Source: Thiopontia sp013349825 (lineage in GTDB: Bacteria; Pseudomonadota; Gammaproteobacteria; GCF-002020875). Taken from it: a stretch of DNA of 15,057 nt. This document shows positions 1 through 6,987 of the stretch, piece after piece; the first letter of the stretch is position 1; each line of letters starts with the position of its first letter. The notes below the pieces were generated by a model. It was not told the origin of the DNA. It made no database searches and saw only the letters and a list, made by a program, of their open reading frames with translations. The stretch covers positions 1 to 15,057 of the forward strand of contig CAXCCG010000064.1 of assembly GCA_963981015.1 (NCBI GenBank), written 5' to 3'. The translations under genes were made by a program, and so were the position numbers.

Positions 1-31
1 TTATAAAATACAAATATCTTATTGGTTTTTC

Positions 32-691
32 ATGGATACACACACTGACAATCACTACCATTATGCTGGGTTCTGGCGTAGAACTTTTGCCCTGACCATC
101 GACTACATCATTATTTCTGTAGCCGCATTTCCCCTCATTCTGCTGCTCGGCTTCATTACCCCCGACTCTGTGACAGTAAGCGTTCCCTTCAAGCTTTTTA
201 CCTCTTCCGAAATACTCTCCGAGCAGACGCAGCTCACCTCTGCAGAACAGATCAATGACAGAAAAAAAATAGTCCGGATCACGGAGGTCACGGTTCTCAA
301 CCACTGGAAGTACCTCTATCAGGATGTATCTACCATCATCACCAAGGGGAGCCAGAAGATCATACGAACGGAGAGCTACCAAATTAACCCACTTACCAAT
401 AACCAGATCGACAATACAACACTGGATGATCTGGTTATTCCCATTCTCCTGCTCTATCTCTCTTTTTTTGAGAGCCGGTCCAACCAGGCATCTATTGGTA
501 AAAGGGCATTAGGGTTGCGGGTAATCAGCCGCTCAGGAGAACCACTTACCCTAATTCAGTCTCTGGGCAGAAATCTGCTGAAAATCGTCTCCGCAATGAT
601 CTTCTGCATCGGATTCATGATGGCCGGCTGGACACGGTACAAGCAGGCACTTCATGACAAGATCACCAACTCCTATATCATCATCGATTGA
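32..691 (+). CDS. RDD-family integral membrane protein
   Basis: 219-residue protein of the RDD family, small inner-membrane proteins mostly of unknown function (some members are linked to ion transport or stress). The N-terminus has the usual aromatic-Gly-Phe-Trp-Arg-Arg lead (residues 11-17) into a first membrane helix (about 19-42) carrying Asp24. A polar stretch of nearly 90 residues follows, then a second helix (about 131-147), the conserved SIGKRALGLRV block (154-164), Arg180-Asn181, a third helix (about 182-199) and the KQALHDK motif (204-210). The long polar insert between helices 1 and 2 is larger than I expect for the family and is probably periplasmic or otherwise exposed. No strong ribosome binding site precedes the ATG; TATAAA at 3-8 could be a -10 element, but the window edge cuts off the rest. 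The downstream neighbour is a decayed mobile element, so context says nothing about function. Family assignment is firm, role unknown. Confidence 0.85.
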   Translation: MDTHTDNHYHYAGFWRRTFALTIDYIIISVAAFPLILLLGFITPDSVTVSVPFKLFTSSEILSEQTQLTSAEQINDRKKIVRITEVTVLNHWKYLYQDVSTIITKGSQKIIRTESYQINPLTNNQIDNTTLDDLVIPILLLYLSFFESRSNQASIGKRALGLRVISRSGEPLTLIQSLGRNLLKIVSAMIFCIGFMMAGWTRYKQALHDKITNSYIIID

Positions 692-1365
692 TCTCGGAAA
701 CCGCACCACTTCAACCACACAACCCCACACCGACCAAAGAGTTGACACTGTACAATTCGAGGTTGGACGACCTGAAGGCCCGATCACTATTTCTCCTCCA
801 GAAGCACCCCTTTAATGTTTGCTACTTTTGTAGCAAATTTTTGTTTCGCAATTGCAATCCCGATCAGGGTCAGGTGCTTCTCATCCATCGTAGATTTCAT
901 ATCTTTTGAAACGGTCACCAACAGCACCCCGTTTGAGCTGATCCCAACCGTTATTTTTTCCACCAGCCCATCAGGTAGTGTGTAATGGGTCTCTGTGATG
1001 CTCCAAGTACTCCTGCACCATCTCATCGGTGATATTTCCCGTGCTCCCCACCATACCCTATTGCCCAAAAAGCCTACCCCAGTATCGCTTCTTTAACTCT
1101 GGATACTCATCCTGCAATATTCTCGATGATCTACCTTTCAAGCTTTTCACAAGATCACTAATTGCTAACCTTGCAGGGTACATGTACCAGATATTTAAAT
1201 AACAGTGATGACTTACAGGCTTACTCCCACGGCAAATCTATGCTGTCATGCAAGCTATTGATGAATAGTTGGCTTATTGGTGACAAACAAAATCAACCAA
1301 ATGTAACTATCTGAATTTACAGTAAATTTATTGCCAGCCCCTGAAATTTTAACTCATTCATCAAT
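692..1365. other. Gene-poor gap with a decayed mobile-element fragment
   Basis: This stretch of about 670 bases between the RDD gene and the end of icd contains no intact gene I can support. Its middle (about 971-1237) holds the IS200-like transposase relic listed separately. A 93-codon minus-strand reading frame (787-1068) overlaps the relic in another frame and is not recognisable as a protein. A 15-base palindrome, AATTTAC-A-GTAAATT, lies at 1314-1328, about 40 bases past the icd stop codon. It has no T-run and is too weak to call a terminator. Confidence 0.6.
971..1237 (-). pseudogene. IS200/IS605-type TnpA (Y1 transposase) fragment, decayed
   Basis: Read on the minus strand, this gives the C-terminal two thirds of a single-strand transposase of the IS200 type. 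It contains LAISDLVKSLKGRSSR, then DEYPELKKRYWGRLFGQ, an in-frame TAG stop (1058-1060), then GNITDEMVQEYLEHH and a natural-looking TGA stop (971-973). The block order (SLKG, EYPELKKRYWG, G-N-I-T-D-E-M-x-x-x-Y-L-E) matches the family from memory. The presumed catalytic Tyr of VQEYLE survives (codon 1007-1009). The upstream HUH region reads SHHCYL where the family has D-H-x-H-L, so one metal-binding His is a Tyr (one transition, CAT to TAT) and the preceding Asp is a His. The N-terminal part is missing: an in-frame stop lies at 1238-1240. With two inactivating changes it cannot be active. No flanking end hairpins were found. Confidence 0.75.
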
Positions 1366-2625
1366 CTACATCTTCTTGATCATCTCACTGGCAAACTCTG
1401 AACACTTGACCAGTGTGGCATCATCCATCAGACGCTCAAAGTCGTAGGTCACCGTCTTCTGCTCAATGGTCTCACTGAGTGACTTATAGATCAGCTCAGT
1501 CACTTCCATCCAACCCAGGTGCTCAAACATCAATGCTCCGGAAAGAATCACAGAACCGGGATTTACCTTATCCTGCCCAGCATATTTTGGTGCGGTGCCG
1601 TGGGTTGCCTCAAAAATGGCATGACCCGTCTCATAATTGATATTGGCCCCCGGCGCAATCCCGATCCCGCCGACGATAGCGGCCAACGCATCGGAGACAT
1701 AATCCCCATTCAGGTTGAGTGTCGCAATGACCGAATACTCAGCTGGGCGTAACAGGATCTGCTGTAAAAAGGCATCCGCAATCACATCCTTGACGATCAA
1801 CTTACCCGAAGACTCTGCATCCGCCTGTGCCTTATTAGCAGCTTCAGCACCCTGTTCAGCAGCAATTCGATCATATTGTGCCCAAGTGAAGGTCTGATCA
1901 GAAAATTCACGTTCTGCCAGCTCATAGCCCCAATTCTTGAAGGCACCCTCGGTGAACTTCATGATATTGCCTTTATGTACCAATGTCACAGAGGGCAGCC
2001 CCCGGTCTAATGCGTATTGGATCGCCTGACGGATAATGCGCTCAGAACCCTCTTGAGAGACCGGCTTGATCCCAATGGATGAGCTGTCCGGGAAGCGAAT
2101 CTTGCGAACCCCCATCTCCTCCATCAGGAACTTTTTCACCTTCTCCACCTCATCGGTACCGTTCATGTATTCGATACCCGCGTAAATATCCTCTGTATTC
2201 TCACGGAAGATCGTCATATCCACCAACTCTGGTCTCTTCACCGGACTTGGAACCCCATTAAAATGACGCACAGGACGCAGACAGGTATAGAGATCCAGCT
2301 CCTGACGCAGCGTCACATTGAGAGAACGCATGCCGCCACCAACGGGGGTGGTTAATGGCCCCTTGATACCCACCAGATAGTCACGAAATGCCTGCATGGT
2401 CTCTTCAGGAAGCCAGCTACCGGTCTGGTCAAATGCCTTCTGACCCGCCAGCACCTCTTTCCACAATACCTTGCGAGTACCTCCGTAAGCCTTCTCAACC
2501 GCAGCATCAAATACGCGCTGTGCTGCACTCCAGATATCCGGCCCAATGCCATCCCCCTCGATAAAGGGGATCTCAACCTGATCGGGGACATTCAGCGTGC
2601 CATCTACTAATTCTACTTTTGTCAT
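1366..2625 (-). CDS. icd: NADP-dependent isocitrate dehydrogenase
   Basis: Converts isocitrate to 2-oxoglutarate and CO2 with reduction of NADP in the TCA cycle; cytoplasmic homodimer. The 419-residue product matches the E. coli-type enzyme end to end. Substrate-binding Ser101, Asn103, Arg107, Arg117 and Arg141 lie in the RSLNVTLRQELDLYTCLRP and FRENTEDIYAG blocks, with catalytic Tyr148 and Lys218 and metal ligands Asp308 and Asp312 in NGDYVSD. NADP preference is indicated by Lys347-Tyr348 in GTAPKYAGQDKVNPGS. Ser101 corresponds to the serine phosphorylated by AceK in E. coli, so reversible phosphorylation is possible, but no aceK is present here. The stretch around residues 255-275 (EQGAEAANKAQADAESS) is alanine-rich and differs from the E. 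coli loop. The ATG has only a weak GAG-type site upstream. The gene lies 79 bases downstream of the GntR gene on the same strand and may be read together with it. Confidence 0.97.
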   Translation of the reverse strand: MTKVELVDGTLNVPDQVEIPFIEGDGIGPDIWSAAQRVFDAAVEKAYGGTRKVLWKEVLAGQKAFDQTGSWLPEETMQAFRDYLVGIKGPLTTPVGGGMRSLNVTLRQELDLYTCLRPVRHFNGVPSPVKRPELVDMTIFRENTEDIYAGIEYMNGTDEVEKVKKFLMEEMGVRKIRFPDSSSIGIKPVSQEGSERIIRQAIQYALDRGLPSVTLVHKGNIMKFTEGAFKNWGYELAEREFSDQTFTWAQYDRIAAEQGAEAANKAQADAESSGKLIVKDVIADAFLQQILLRPAEYSVIATLNLNGDYVSDALAAIVGGIGIAPGANINYETGHAIFEATHGTAPKYAGQDKVNPGSVILSGALMFEHLGWMEVTELIYKSLSETIEQKTVTYDFERLMDDATLVKCSEFASEMIKKM

Positions 2626-2652
2626 ATTATTTAACTCATTAAAATTGTCTTA

Positions 2653-2688
2653 TTAACGCAGAGACGCAGAACGCCAAGGCTGCAAAAT
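2653..2688. repeat. Possible dispersed intergenic repeat (ACGCAGA-rich)
   Basis: The short gap between gntR and icd contains AACGCAGAGACGCAGAACGC followed by CAAGGCTGC, with an internal ACGCAGA duplication. Similar CTTTGCGTCTCTGCGTTA-like strings occur as dispersed intergenic sequences in many bacterial genomes, as far as I recall. Only one copy is visible in this window, so the repeat status is an inference. Confidence 0.3.
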
Positions 2689-2704
2689 GTATGCAAAGAA
2701 CAGG

Positions 2705-3355
2705 TCAATCACCTTGCGACCTTGGCATAATCATCTTTTCAATATAGGCACGGGACTTGCGGATATGTCGTCTCATCAACAGCTCTGCCATCTCACCATC
2801 CCGGTCTTGCAGTGCATCCAGAATCAATCCGTGCTCTTTCGAAGCGGTAGAGGCTCGACCACTGTCACGTCCCAATTGGTAGCGATACATCCGCATCAGA
2901 TGGTAGAGGTCATCACACAGCAGGTGAGAGAGTCGACGGTTTTGACTTCCTTGCACAATGGCATAGTGGAAGTCGTGGTTGCTGTTACCCGAATCAAGCT
3001 GTAATTCATCCTCCAAAAGAGCTTTTAAATCATTTAACTCTTTATCGCTCATAAACTCTGCGGCAAGTCGCGCTGCCATCCCTTCCAGTGCCTCTCGCAC
3101 CCGATAGATCTCCAGCAGTTCATGTAGTGAGAGTTCAACCACGCGCGCCCCTACACGGGGGCGTCGATTAACCAGATTACACGCCTCTAAACGACCAATC
3201 GCTTCGCGCAGTGAAGCGCGACTTACATCAAAGCGTTTGGCCAGTTCCGGCTCACTGATCTTGCTGCCTGCAGCAATCTTACCACTTACAATCGCATCAC
3301 AAAGCGAGTCAAAAACTCGATCTGCTACTGTAGCGGCATCTGCCAGCTCACCCAT
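2705..3355 (-). CDS. GntR-family transcriptional regulator (FadR/FCD subfamily)
   Basis: DNA-binding regulator of the GntR superfamily with an N-terminal winged helix and a C-terminal FCD ligand-binding domain. Counting from the ATG at 3355, the winged helix covers about residues 8-75, with the typical I-A-A-G-S-K-I-S-E-P-E-L-A turn and VSRASLREAIGRLEA recognition region. The all-helical FCD domain (about 80-205) keeps the likely metal ligands Asp128, His130, His175 and His197, so it probably binds a small carboxylate. The N-terminal region resembles regulators found beside propionate/methylcitrate genes, but none of those genes is here; icd is the nearest metabolic gene. A GTG at 3367 would add four residues. 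Neither start has a clear ribosome binding site; I prefer the ATG because the predicted transcript start is near 3377. Two palindromes flank its promoter, suggesting autoregulation. Confidence 0.9.
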   Translation of the reverse strand: MGELADAATVADRVFDSLCDAIVSGKIAAGSKISEPELAKRFDVSRASLREAIGRLEACNLVNRRPRVGARVVELSLHELLEIYRVREALEGMAARLAAEFMSDKELNDLKALLEDELQLDSGNSNHDFHYAIVQGSQNRRLSHLLCDDLYHLMRMYRYQLGRDSGRASTASKEHGLILDALQDRDGEMAELLMRRHIRKSRAYIEKMIMPRSQGD

Positions 3356-3356
3356 T

Positions 3357-3368
3357 ATTGTCGACACA
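3357..3368. promoter_or_regulatory. Putative GntR operator, downstream copy (imperfect)
   Basis: ATTGTCGACACA, a near copy of the perfect palindrome at 3419-3430, overlaps the start region of the gntR gene. It contains GTC-GAC, which fits the GT-(0-1)-AC core described for FadR-subfamily operators. It lies downstream of the predicted transcription start, where bound protein would block elongation or initiation. Confidence 0.5.
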
Positions 3369-3383
3369 TATCATATAAAAAAG

Positions 3384-3413
3384 ATAATAACGACTATAAA
3401 CCATGCCTGTCAA
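3384..3413 (-). promoter_or_regulatory. Sigma70-like promoter for gntR
   Basis: On the minus strand TTGACA (3408-3413, a perfect -35) is followed after 18 bases by TATTAT (3384-3389, 5 of 6 matches to the -10 consensus). The predicted start of transcription is near 3377, giving a leader of about 22 nt to the ATG at 3355. The two palindromes listed flank this promoter on either side. Confidence 0.6.
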
Positions 3414-3418
3414 TCTAG

Positions 3419-3430
3419 ATTGTCGACAAT
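3419..3430. promoter_or_regulatory. Putative GntR operator, upstream copy (perfect palindrome)
   Basis: ATTGTCGACAAT is a perfect 12-base palindrome ending six bases upstream of the gntR -35 element. Its centre is 62 bases, about six helical turns, from the centre of the second copy at 3357-3368. The GTC-GAC core fits FadR-subfamily operators. Binding by the adjacent regulator is inferred from proximity and core sequence. Confidence 0.55.
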
Positions 3431-3517
3431 TACCCATCTCCAGCATACCCAATGGTTTACAGAGTCTATGGTTCCCTTCGGGCGGCCTCTTTTAATCGCC
3501 CTTTAGACCTCCCCCAC

Positions 3518-4183
3518 TTAAGGGAACATACGGGTAAAATTTTCAACCGGTTCACGGGGTGTCCGGTAACTATTGATCAGTGCCTCCTCGGCTGCATAAC
3601 CGAGTGCCATTCCAGCCACTAACACGGTATCTTGATCATACCCCAAGTGTCGCTTTACAACCTCCGGGTACTCTGCAAGTGCGGCCTGTGGGCAGGTTGA
3701 TAACCCCTGTTCTTGCGCGGCAAGCATCACTGATTGCAAAAACATTCCATAATCGAGATAGGAGCCAGTCTCCATCTCTCTATTCATCAGGAAGAAGAGA
3801 ATAACCGGTGCATCAAATGCCCGGTAGTTGGCTGCCCACTGGTCCAACTGTCTCGCCTTGTCCTCACGGGTGATCTGCAAAGTCTCATACATCTGCAAGC
3901 CACAAGCACGACGGCGTCCTTTATAAGGCTCTTGCCACTCCAGGGGGTAATACTGGTAGTCCATCTTCCCCTTTTCACCCTCACGAAAACGCAGCTCCAT
4001 CTCTGCTGTCAGCGCCTGACAAGCCGTTCCTGTAACAACAGCCACCTGCCAGGGTTGTGTATTAACCCCCGACGGGGCATGACTTGCTGAAGCAAGAATC
4101 TGTTCAATCAGCTGTGGATCAACCTCTCGCTGTTGAAATGCACGGATCGATCTTCTTGCAACAAGCGCCTCTTGCACATCCAT
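3518..4183 (-). CDS. Nitroreductase-family FMN oxidoreductase
   Basis: FMN-dependent oxidoreductase of the nitroreductase fold, which reduces nitro compounds, quinones or other acceptors with NAD(P)H; cytoplasmic, normally a homodimer. The 221-residue length is typical. FMN-phosphate-binding RRSIRAF is at residues 10-16, the PSGVNTQPW loop at 37-45, and GMALGY near the C-terminus at 191-196, where the family also contacts FMN. An insertion at about 68-105 (EGEKGKMDYQYYPLEWQEPYKGRRR region) is like that of the subfamily often annotated simply as nitroreductase. A clear GGAGAGAG ribosome binding site lies just before the ATG at 4183. The gene points the same way as gntR and icd, but a gap of about 150-160 bases containing a separate gntR promoter lies between, so it is probably its own unit. 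The physiological substrate cannot be told. Confidence 0.93.
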   Translation of the reverse strand: MDVQEALVARRSIRAFQQREVDPQLIEQILASASHAPSGVNTQPWQVAVVTGTACQALTAEMELRFREGEKGKMDYQYYPLEWQEPYKGRRRACGLQMYETLQITREDKARQLDQWAANYRAFDAPVILFFLMNREMETGSYLDYGMFLQSVMLAAQEQGLSTCPQAALAEYPEVVKRHLGYDQDTVLVAGMALGYAAEEALINSYRTPREPVENFTRMFP

Positions 4184-4488
4184 CTTCTCTCTCCGCAGTT
4201 CTTACAGTAAATTTAAAACTTGAGTACGCCTAAAGTGAATCTTCAGGAATTTTATTGCTCTGAGCAAATTATAAACTACCCGCAGAGCGGGTGGTTTAAT
4301 CTCTGTGAGGCGGGCGCAACCCTTGGGTAGACTTCAAGGGAGAGAGGCGAAAGAGACCCTTGAACTCAGCTTTGGTCCTCAGTGGCTTGAGGGGCATGCA
4401 ATTGAGAGTCACCATCTTGAACTGGATATTGAGCTTCGTTACTGATACCGTTTGAGAATATCTTGAGCCGACACTGGAGCAATCAAGC
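4184..4488. other. Gap rich in inverted repeats, possible mobile-element or RNA relic
   Basis: Three hundred bases between the divergently read nitroreductase and 2-phosphoglycerate kinase genes. Besides the strong hairpin at 4275-4295 it holds a stem TTCAAGGG/CCCTTGAA (4333-4340 with 4357-4364, 16-base loop), a stem CCTCA/TGAGG (4377-4381 with 4388-4392) and a small ACCC-TT-GGGT fold (4319-4328). Short open frames exist on both strands but none is recognisable. The minus-strand frame ending near 4296 overlaps the kinase gene and has no start of its own. The arrangement recalls the ends of IS200/IS605 elements, or a structured leader, but neither is shown. Confidence 0.45.
4275..4295. other. 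Strong hairpin, ACTACCCGC-AGA-GCGGGTGGT
   Basis: A nine-pair stem (one G-T pair) closes a three-base AGA loop and is followed by TTAAT on the plus strand or by TTATAATTT on the minus strand. It lies upstream of both flanking divergent genes, so it cannot be the terminator of either. It looks more like the end hairpin of an IS200/IS605-type element or a REP-like sequence. Confidence 0.6.
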
Positions 4489-5685
4489 ATGGGAAAACTA
4501 ATCGTACTCGACTCAAGCGACGAAGGTGCACCCACCCCCTTTTTGAGAGGTATTTTGACCCGCTCACTGCGCAATGTCGGTATCGACTTCAAGGCCGCCT
4601 ACGCCCTCTCCTCCAGCATCAAAGAGGAGTTGGAGGGGCGAGAGAGCCTCACCACAGCCGAATTACGTGCTGAAACAGCCCGCCGTCTGGACAATATCTA
4701 TCCAGTCGAGCTGGTTGAACGCTATCGCAATCCAGCCCCAATCCGTAGAACCACACTGATCTCTCACAAAGATAGTGATCAGGTCTCGCCCTTCTCACTG
4801 CACCAACATACGCGCTGCATGCATGCCTCCGGGCTCTCCCCTCTGGCAGCAACAACCATCACCACAGAGCTCTTTCAGTACCTGCATGATAAGGAGGTTG
4901 TGGAGATGGACTCGGATGCACTGGGGCGACTCACCTGCCGTATTATTCACAACCACTGCGGAGATGAGGCGGTACAGCGCTATCTGACCTGGACCCACTT
5001 CTCCCGTAGCGACGAGCCGATCCATATTCTGATTGGTGGTGCCACGGGTACAGGAAAGAGCACCATCGCTACCGAGGTTGCTCATCGCTTCGGGATTGTA
5101 CGTACCCAGTCGACCGATATGTTGCGCGAGGTGATGCGGGTAATGATTCCCCATGCCCTGTTACCTATGCTCCACAGCTCCTCTTTTGAAGCCTGGCGCT
5201 CTCAGCCCCGAACCAATGAGCAGGCAGATACTCCCAGCAATGATGAGATCATCTCCGGCTATCTGACTCAGTCTAAAGAGGTCTCCGTCTCCAGTGATGC
5301 CATCATTCAGCGTGCCCGACGTGAAAATGTATCCTTGGTACTGGAGGGTATTCACAACCACCCAACTCGGATGAGAGAGATCGCTGAAAACTGCGATGGA
5401 CTGGTGGTACCCCTGATGTTGGCAATTATCAAACGCAAAGATCTACACAAACGGATCAGTGGACGTGGCGAAGAGAGCACACTTCGAAGAGCTAAACGTT
5501 ATCTGAAAAATTTTGATGCCATCTTGGCGTTACAAAATTTTCTGCTGGATGATGCCGACCAACAAAATATCCCGATCATCCATAATGAAGATCAGGAGGA
5601 GACCATTGAACAGGTGATGCTGGCGATCAACGATGTTTTAGCCCCTCACTTTGCGACCACAGAGTCTGAGCTATTTCCAAAATGA
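4489..5685 (+). CDS. 2-phosphoglycerate kinase with tandem ATP-cone-like N-terminus
   Basis: Resembles archaeal 2-phosphoglycerate kinase, which phosphorylates 2-phosphoglycerate with ATP to 2,3-bisphosphoglycerate, the precursor of cyclic 2,3-diphosphoglycerate. The 398-residue protein has a kinase half (about 175-385) with P-loop IGGATGTGKS (182-191), followed by ST-DMLREVMR (208-216) and SLVLEGIHNHP (282-292) as in P-loop kinases of this group. Residues 99-170 match an ATP-cone regulatory domain (PFSLHQ..RCMHASGLS...EL...ALGRL..RII...G.EAVQRYL). Residues 17-80 show the same pattern again, so the N-terminus appears to hold two cones. GGAG lies nine bases before the ATG. The stop overlaps the next gene by ATGA, so translation is probably coupled to the phosphoglycerate mutase. 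No cyclic 2,3-diphosphoglycerate synthetase is present. Plant LPA1 phytate-related proteins share this kinase domain, so a different polyol-phosphate substrate is possible. Confidence 0.88.
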   Translation: MGKLIVLDSSDEGAPTPFLRGILTRSLRNVGIDFKAAYALSSSIKEELEGRESLTTAELRAETARRLDNIYPVELVERYRNPAPIRRTTLISHKDSDQVSPFSLHQHTRCMHASGLSPLAATTITTELFQYLHDKEVVEMDSDALGRLTCRIIHNHCGDEAVQRYLTWTHFSRSDEPIHILIGGATGTGKSTIATEVAHRFGIVRTQSTDMLREVMRVMIPHALLPMLHSSSFEAWRSQPRTNEQADTPSNDEIISGYLTQSKEVSVSSDAIIQRARRENVSLVLEGIHNHPTRMREIAENCDGLVVPLMLAIIKRKDLHKRISGRGEESTLRRAKRYLKNFDAILALQNFLLDDADQQNIPIIHNEDQEETIEQVMLAINDVLAPHFATTESELFPK

Positions 5686-6947
5686 ACACACCACAACAGA
5701 AAAGCGCACTGCTGATTATTCTGGATGGGATGGGAGACCGCCCCTGCAGCAAACTGAATGGAGTGACACCGCTGGAGTACGCCTCACTCCCTGAGATGGA
5801 CCGTCTGGTGGAGCAGGGTATCTGTGGTCTGGCTTACCCTCTGGCCCCTGGCCTTCCAGTAGATACTCATACCGGGACCGCCACCCTGTTTGGCTTCTCC
5901 CGTAGCGCTACTGAACAGTTGGCGCGTGGGCCCGTTGAAGCTGCGGGTGTTGGTATGGAAATCGGCCCCAGAGATGTTGTGCTACGTGCTAATTTCGCCA
6001 GCTTCAACCAACAGTATCGACTGCTCGATCGGCGGGCTGGACGTATTAACGAAGGTACTGAAGCACTCTCCGACAGTATCAACCAGATTCCTCCGATTGA
6101 TGGCGTCCATATTTCGTTCAAACCGGCAACAGGTCACCGGGGAGTGGTCCGCCTGCGTGGCGAAGGGCTCTCTACCGAGATCAGCAACACTGATCCAGGT
6201 CGAGTCAAGCTAGAGAACACTCCACAATGTACCCCTCTCAGCGCAGATAGTGACGCAAAACGCACTGCAGCAATTGTCAACCAGTGGAGTCAGGCTGTTT
6301 TTGAGATACTCGATCAGCACCCAGTCAACCAGCAGCGCCGCAAACAGAGTCTTCTACTAGCCAACGGGGTGATTCTACGGGGGGCTGGAGAATTTCAGAC
6401 ACAGAACAATCTACTCAAAGAGCTGGACATTAAACCGGTAGTCATTAGCGCAGAAGCGACTGTCCATGGTTTGGCAGCACTCTCTGGCTTTGACTCGATC
6501 AATCTCCCCTCATTCACCGCCTTACCTGACACGGATATTGCGGCTAAGGTAGAGGCTGCCGAACAGGCACTCTCTCACTATCCGCTGGTTATTCTCCACT
6601 TCAAAGCACCTGATATCTGTGCCCATGATTTCGACCCGGTTGCCAAAGCCAATTTCATTCAGGCAGTTGATCAGGCTCTTCCCGCACTGAGCCAAAAGGC
6701 CTCAGCCATTGCGATCACCGCAGATCACTCAACCAGTTCAGAGAGCGGGCATCACTGTGGCGACCCTGTTCCGTCACTACTCTATTACCCAGGGGTACGC
6801 AGAGATCACTGCAGCACCTTCTCAGAGGTAAGCTGTATGCAGGGAGGGCTGGGGACTATCCCCTCCAGTTCACTGCTACTGATGCTGTTGGATGGTCTGG
6901 GGTGGATTAGAAACTACAAGGTAAAAGACCGTTGGATGCTGCAATAG
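5682..6947 (+). CDS. apgM: Archaeal-type 2,3-BPG-independent phosphoglycerate mutase
   Basis: Member of the alkaline-phosphatase superfamily group that interconverts 2- and 3-phosphoglycerate without a bisphosphoglycerate cofactor. The 421-residue length is normal. Metal and substrate motifs seen: LDGMGDR (14-20, Asp15 metal ligand), LDRRAGRI (115-122), ILRGAGE (231-237), HFKAPDICAHD (306-316, with His306, Asp311 and His315), and ADHS...HHCGDPVP (347-364, with Asp348, His349, His358). The nucleophile loop is unusual. Family members read G-S-D-T-A-H-L-x-x-L-G-Y, whereas this protein reads DTHTGTATLFGF (61-72), so the serine aligns with Thr62 and the following Asp and His are also changed. Thr nucleophiles exist elsewhere in the superfamily, so it may be active with altered chemistry. 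It overlaps 2-phosphoglycerate kinase by 4 bases and likely acts with it on the same metabolite pool. A shift to a phosphatase or bisphosphoglycerate role cannot be excluded. Confidence 0.88.
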   Translation: MNTPQQKSALLIILDGMGDRPCSKLNGVTPLEYASLPEMDRLVEQGICGLAYPLAPGLPVDTHTGTATLFGFSRSATEQLARGPVEAAGVGMEIGPRDVVLRANFASFNQQYRLLDRRAGRINEGTEALSDSINQIPPIDGVHISFKPATGHRGVVRLRGEGLSTEISNTDPGRVKLENTPQCTPLSADSDAKRTAAIVNQWSQAVFEILDQHPVNQQRRKQSLLLANGVILRGAGEFQTQNNLLKELDIKPVVISAEATVHGLAALSGFDSINLPSFTALPDTDIAAKVEAAEQALSHYPLVILHFKAPDICAHDFDPVAKANFIQAVDQALPALSQKASAIAITADHSTSSESGHHCGDPVPSLLYYPGVRRDHCSTFSEVSCMQGGLGTIPSSSLLLMLLDGLGWIRNYKVKDRWMLQ

Positions 6948-6987
6948 TGACTGTAGGCGGGCACCATACGATCATATGCAGCTCTAA

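Noticed and set aside
787..1068. A 93-codon minus-strand open frame in the gap after the RDD gene
   Set aside because: Its first third overlaps the IS200-like relic in a different frame, no ribosome binding site precedes it, and the rest (VTVSKDMKSTMDEKHL...) matches no family I recognise. It could be a fragment of a lost gene, but I cannot support it.
3480..3504. GGGCG...CGCCC followed by TTT downstream of the nitroreductase gene
   Set aside because: The stem is only five pairs with a twelve-base loop, and the T-run is on the strand opposite to the nitroreductase transcript.
1314..4215. Shared 14-mer TTACAGTAAATTTA at 1317-1330 and 4202-4215
   Set aside because: Chance occurrence of one shared AT-rich 14-mer in 15 kb is not unlikely, and the flanks do not match.
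4296..4592. A 98-codon minus-strand open frame crossing the start of the 2-phosphoglycerate kinase gene
   Set aside because: It begins inside the well-supported kinase gene on the opposite strand and runs through the hairpin-rich gap. Its translation shows no recognisable domain.
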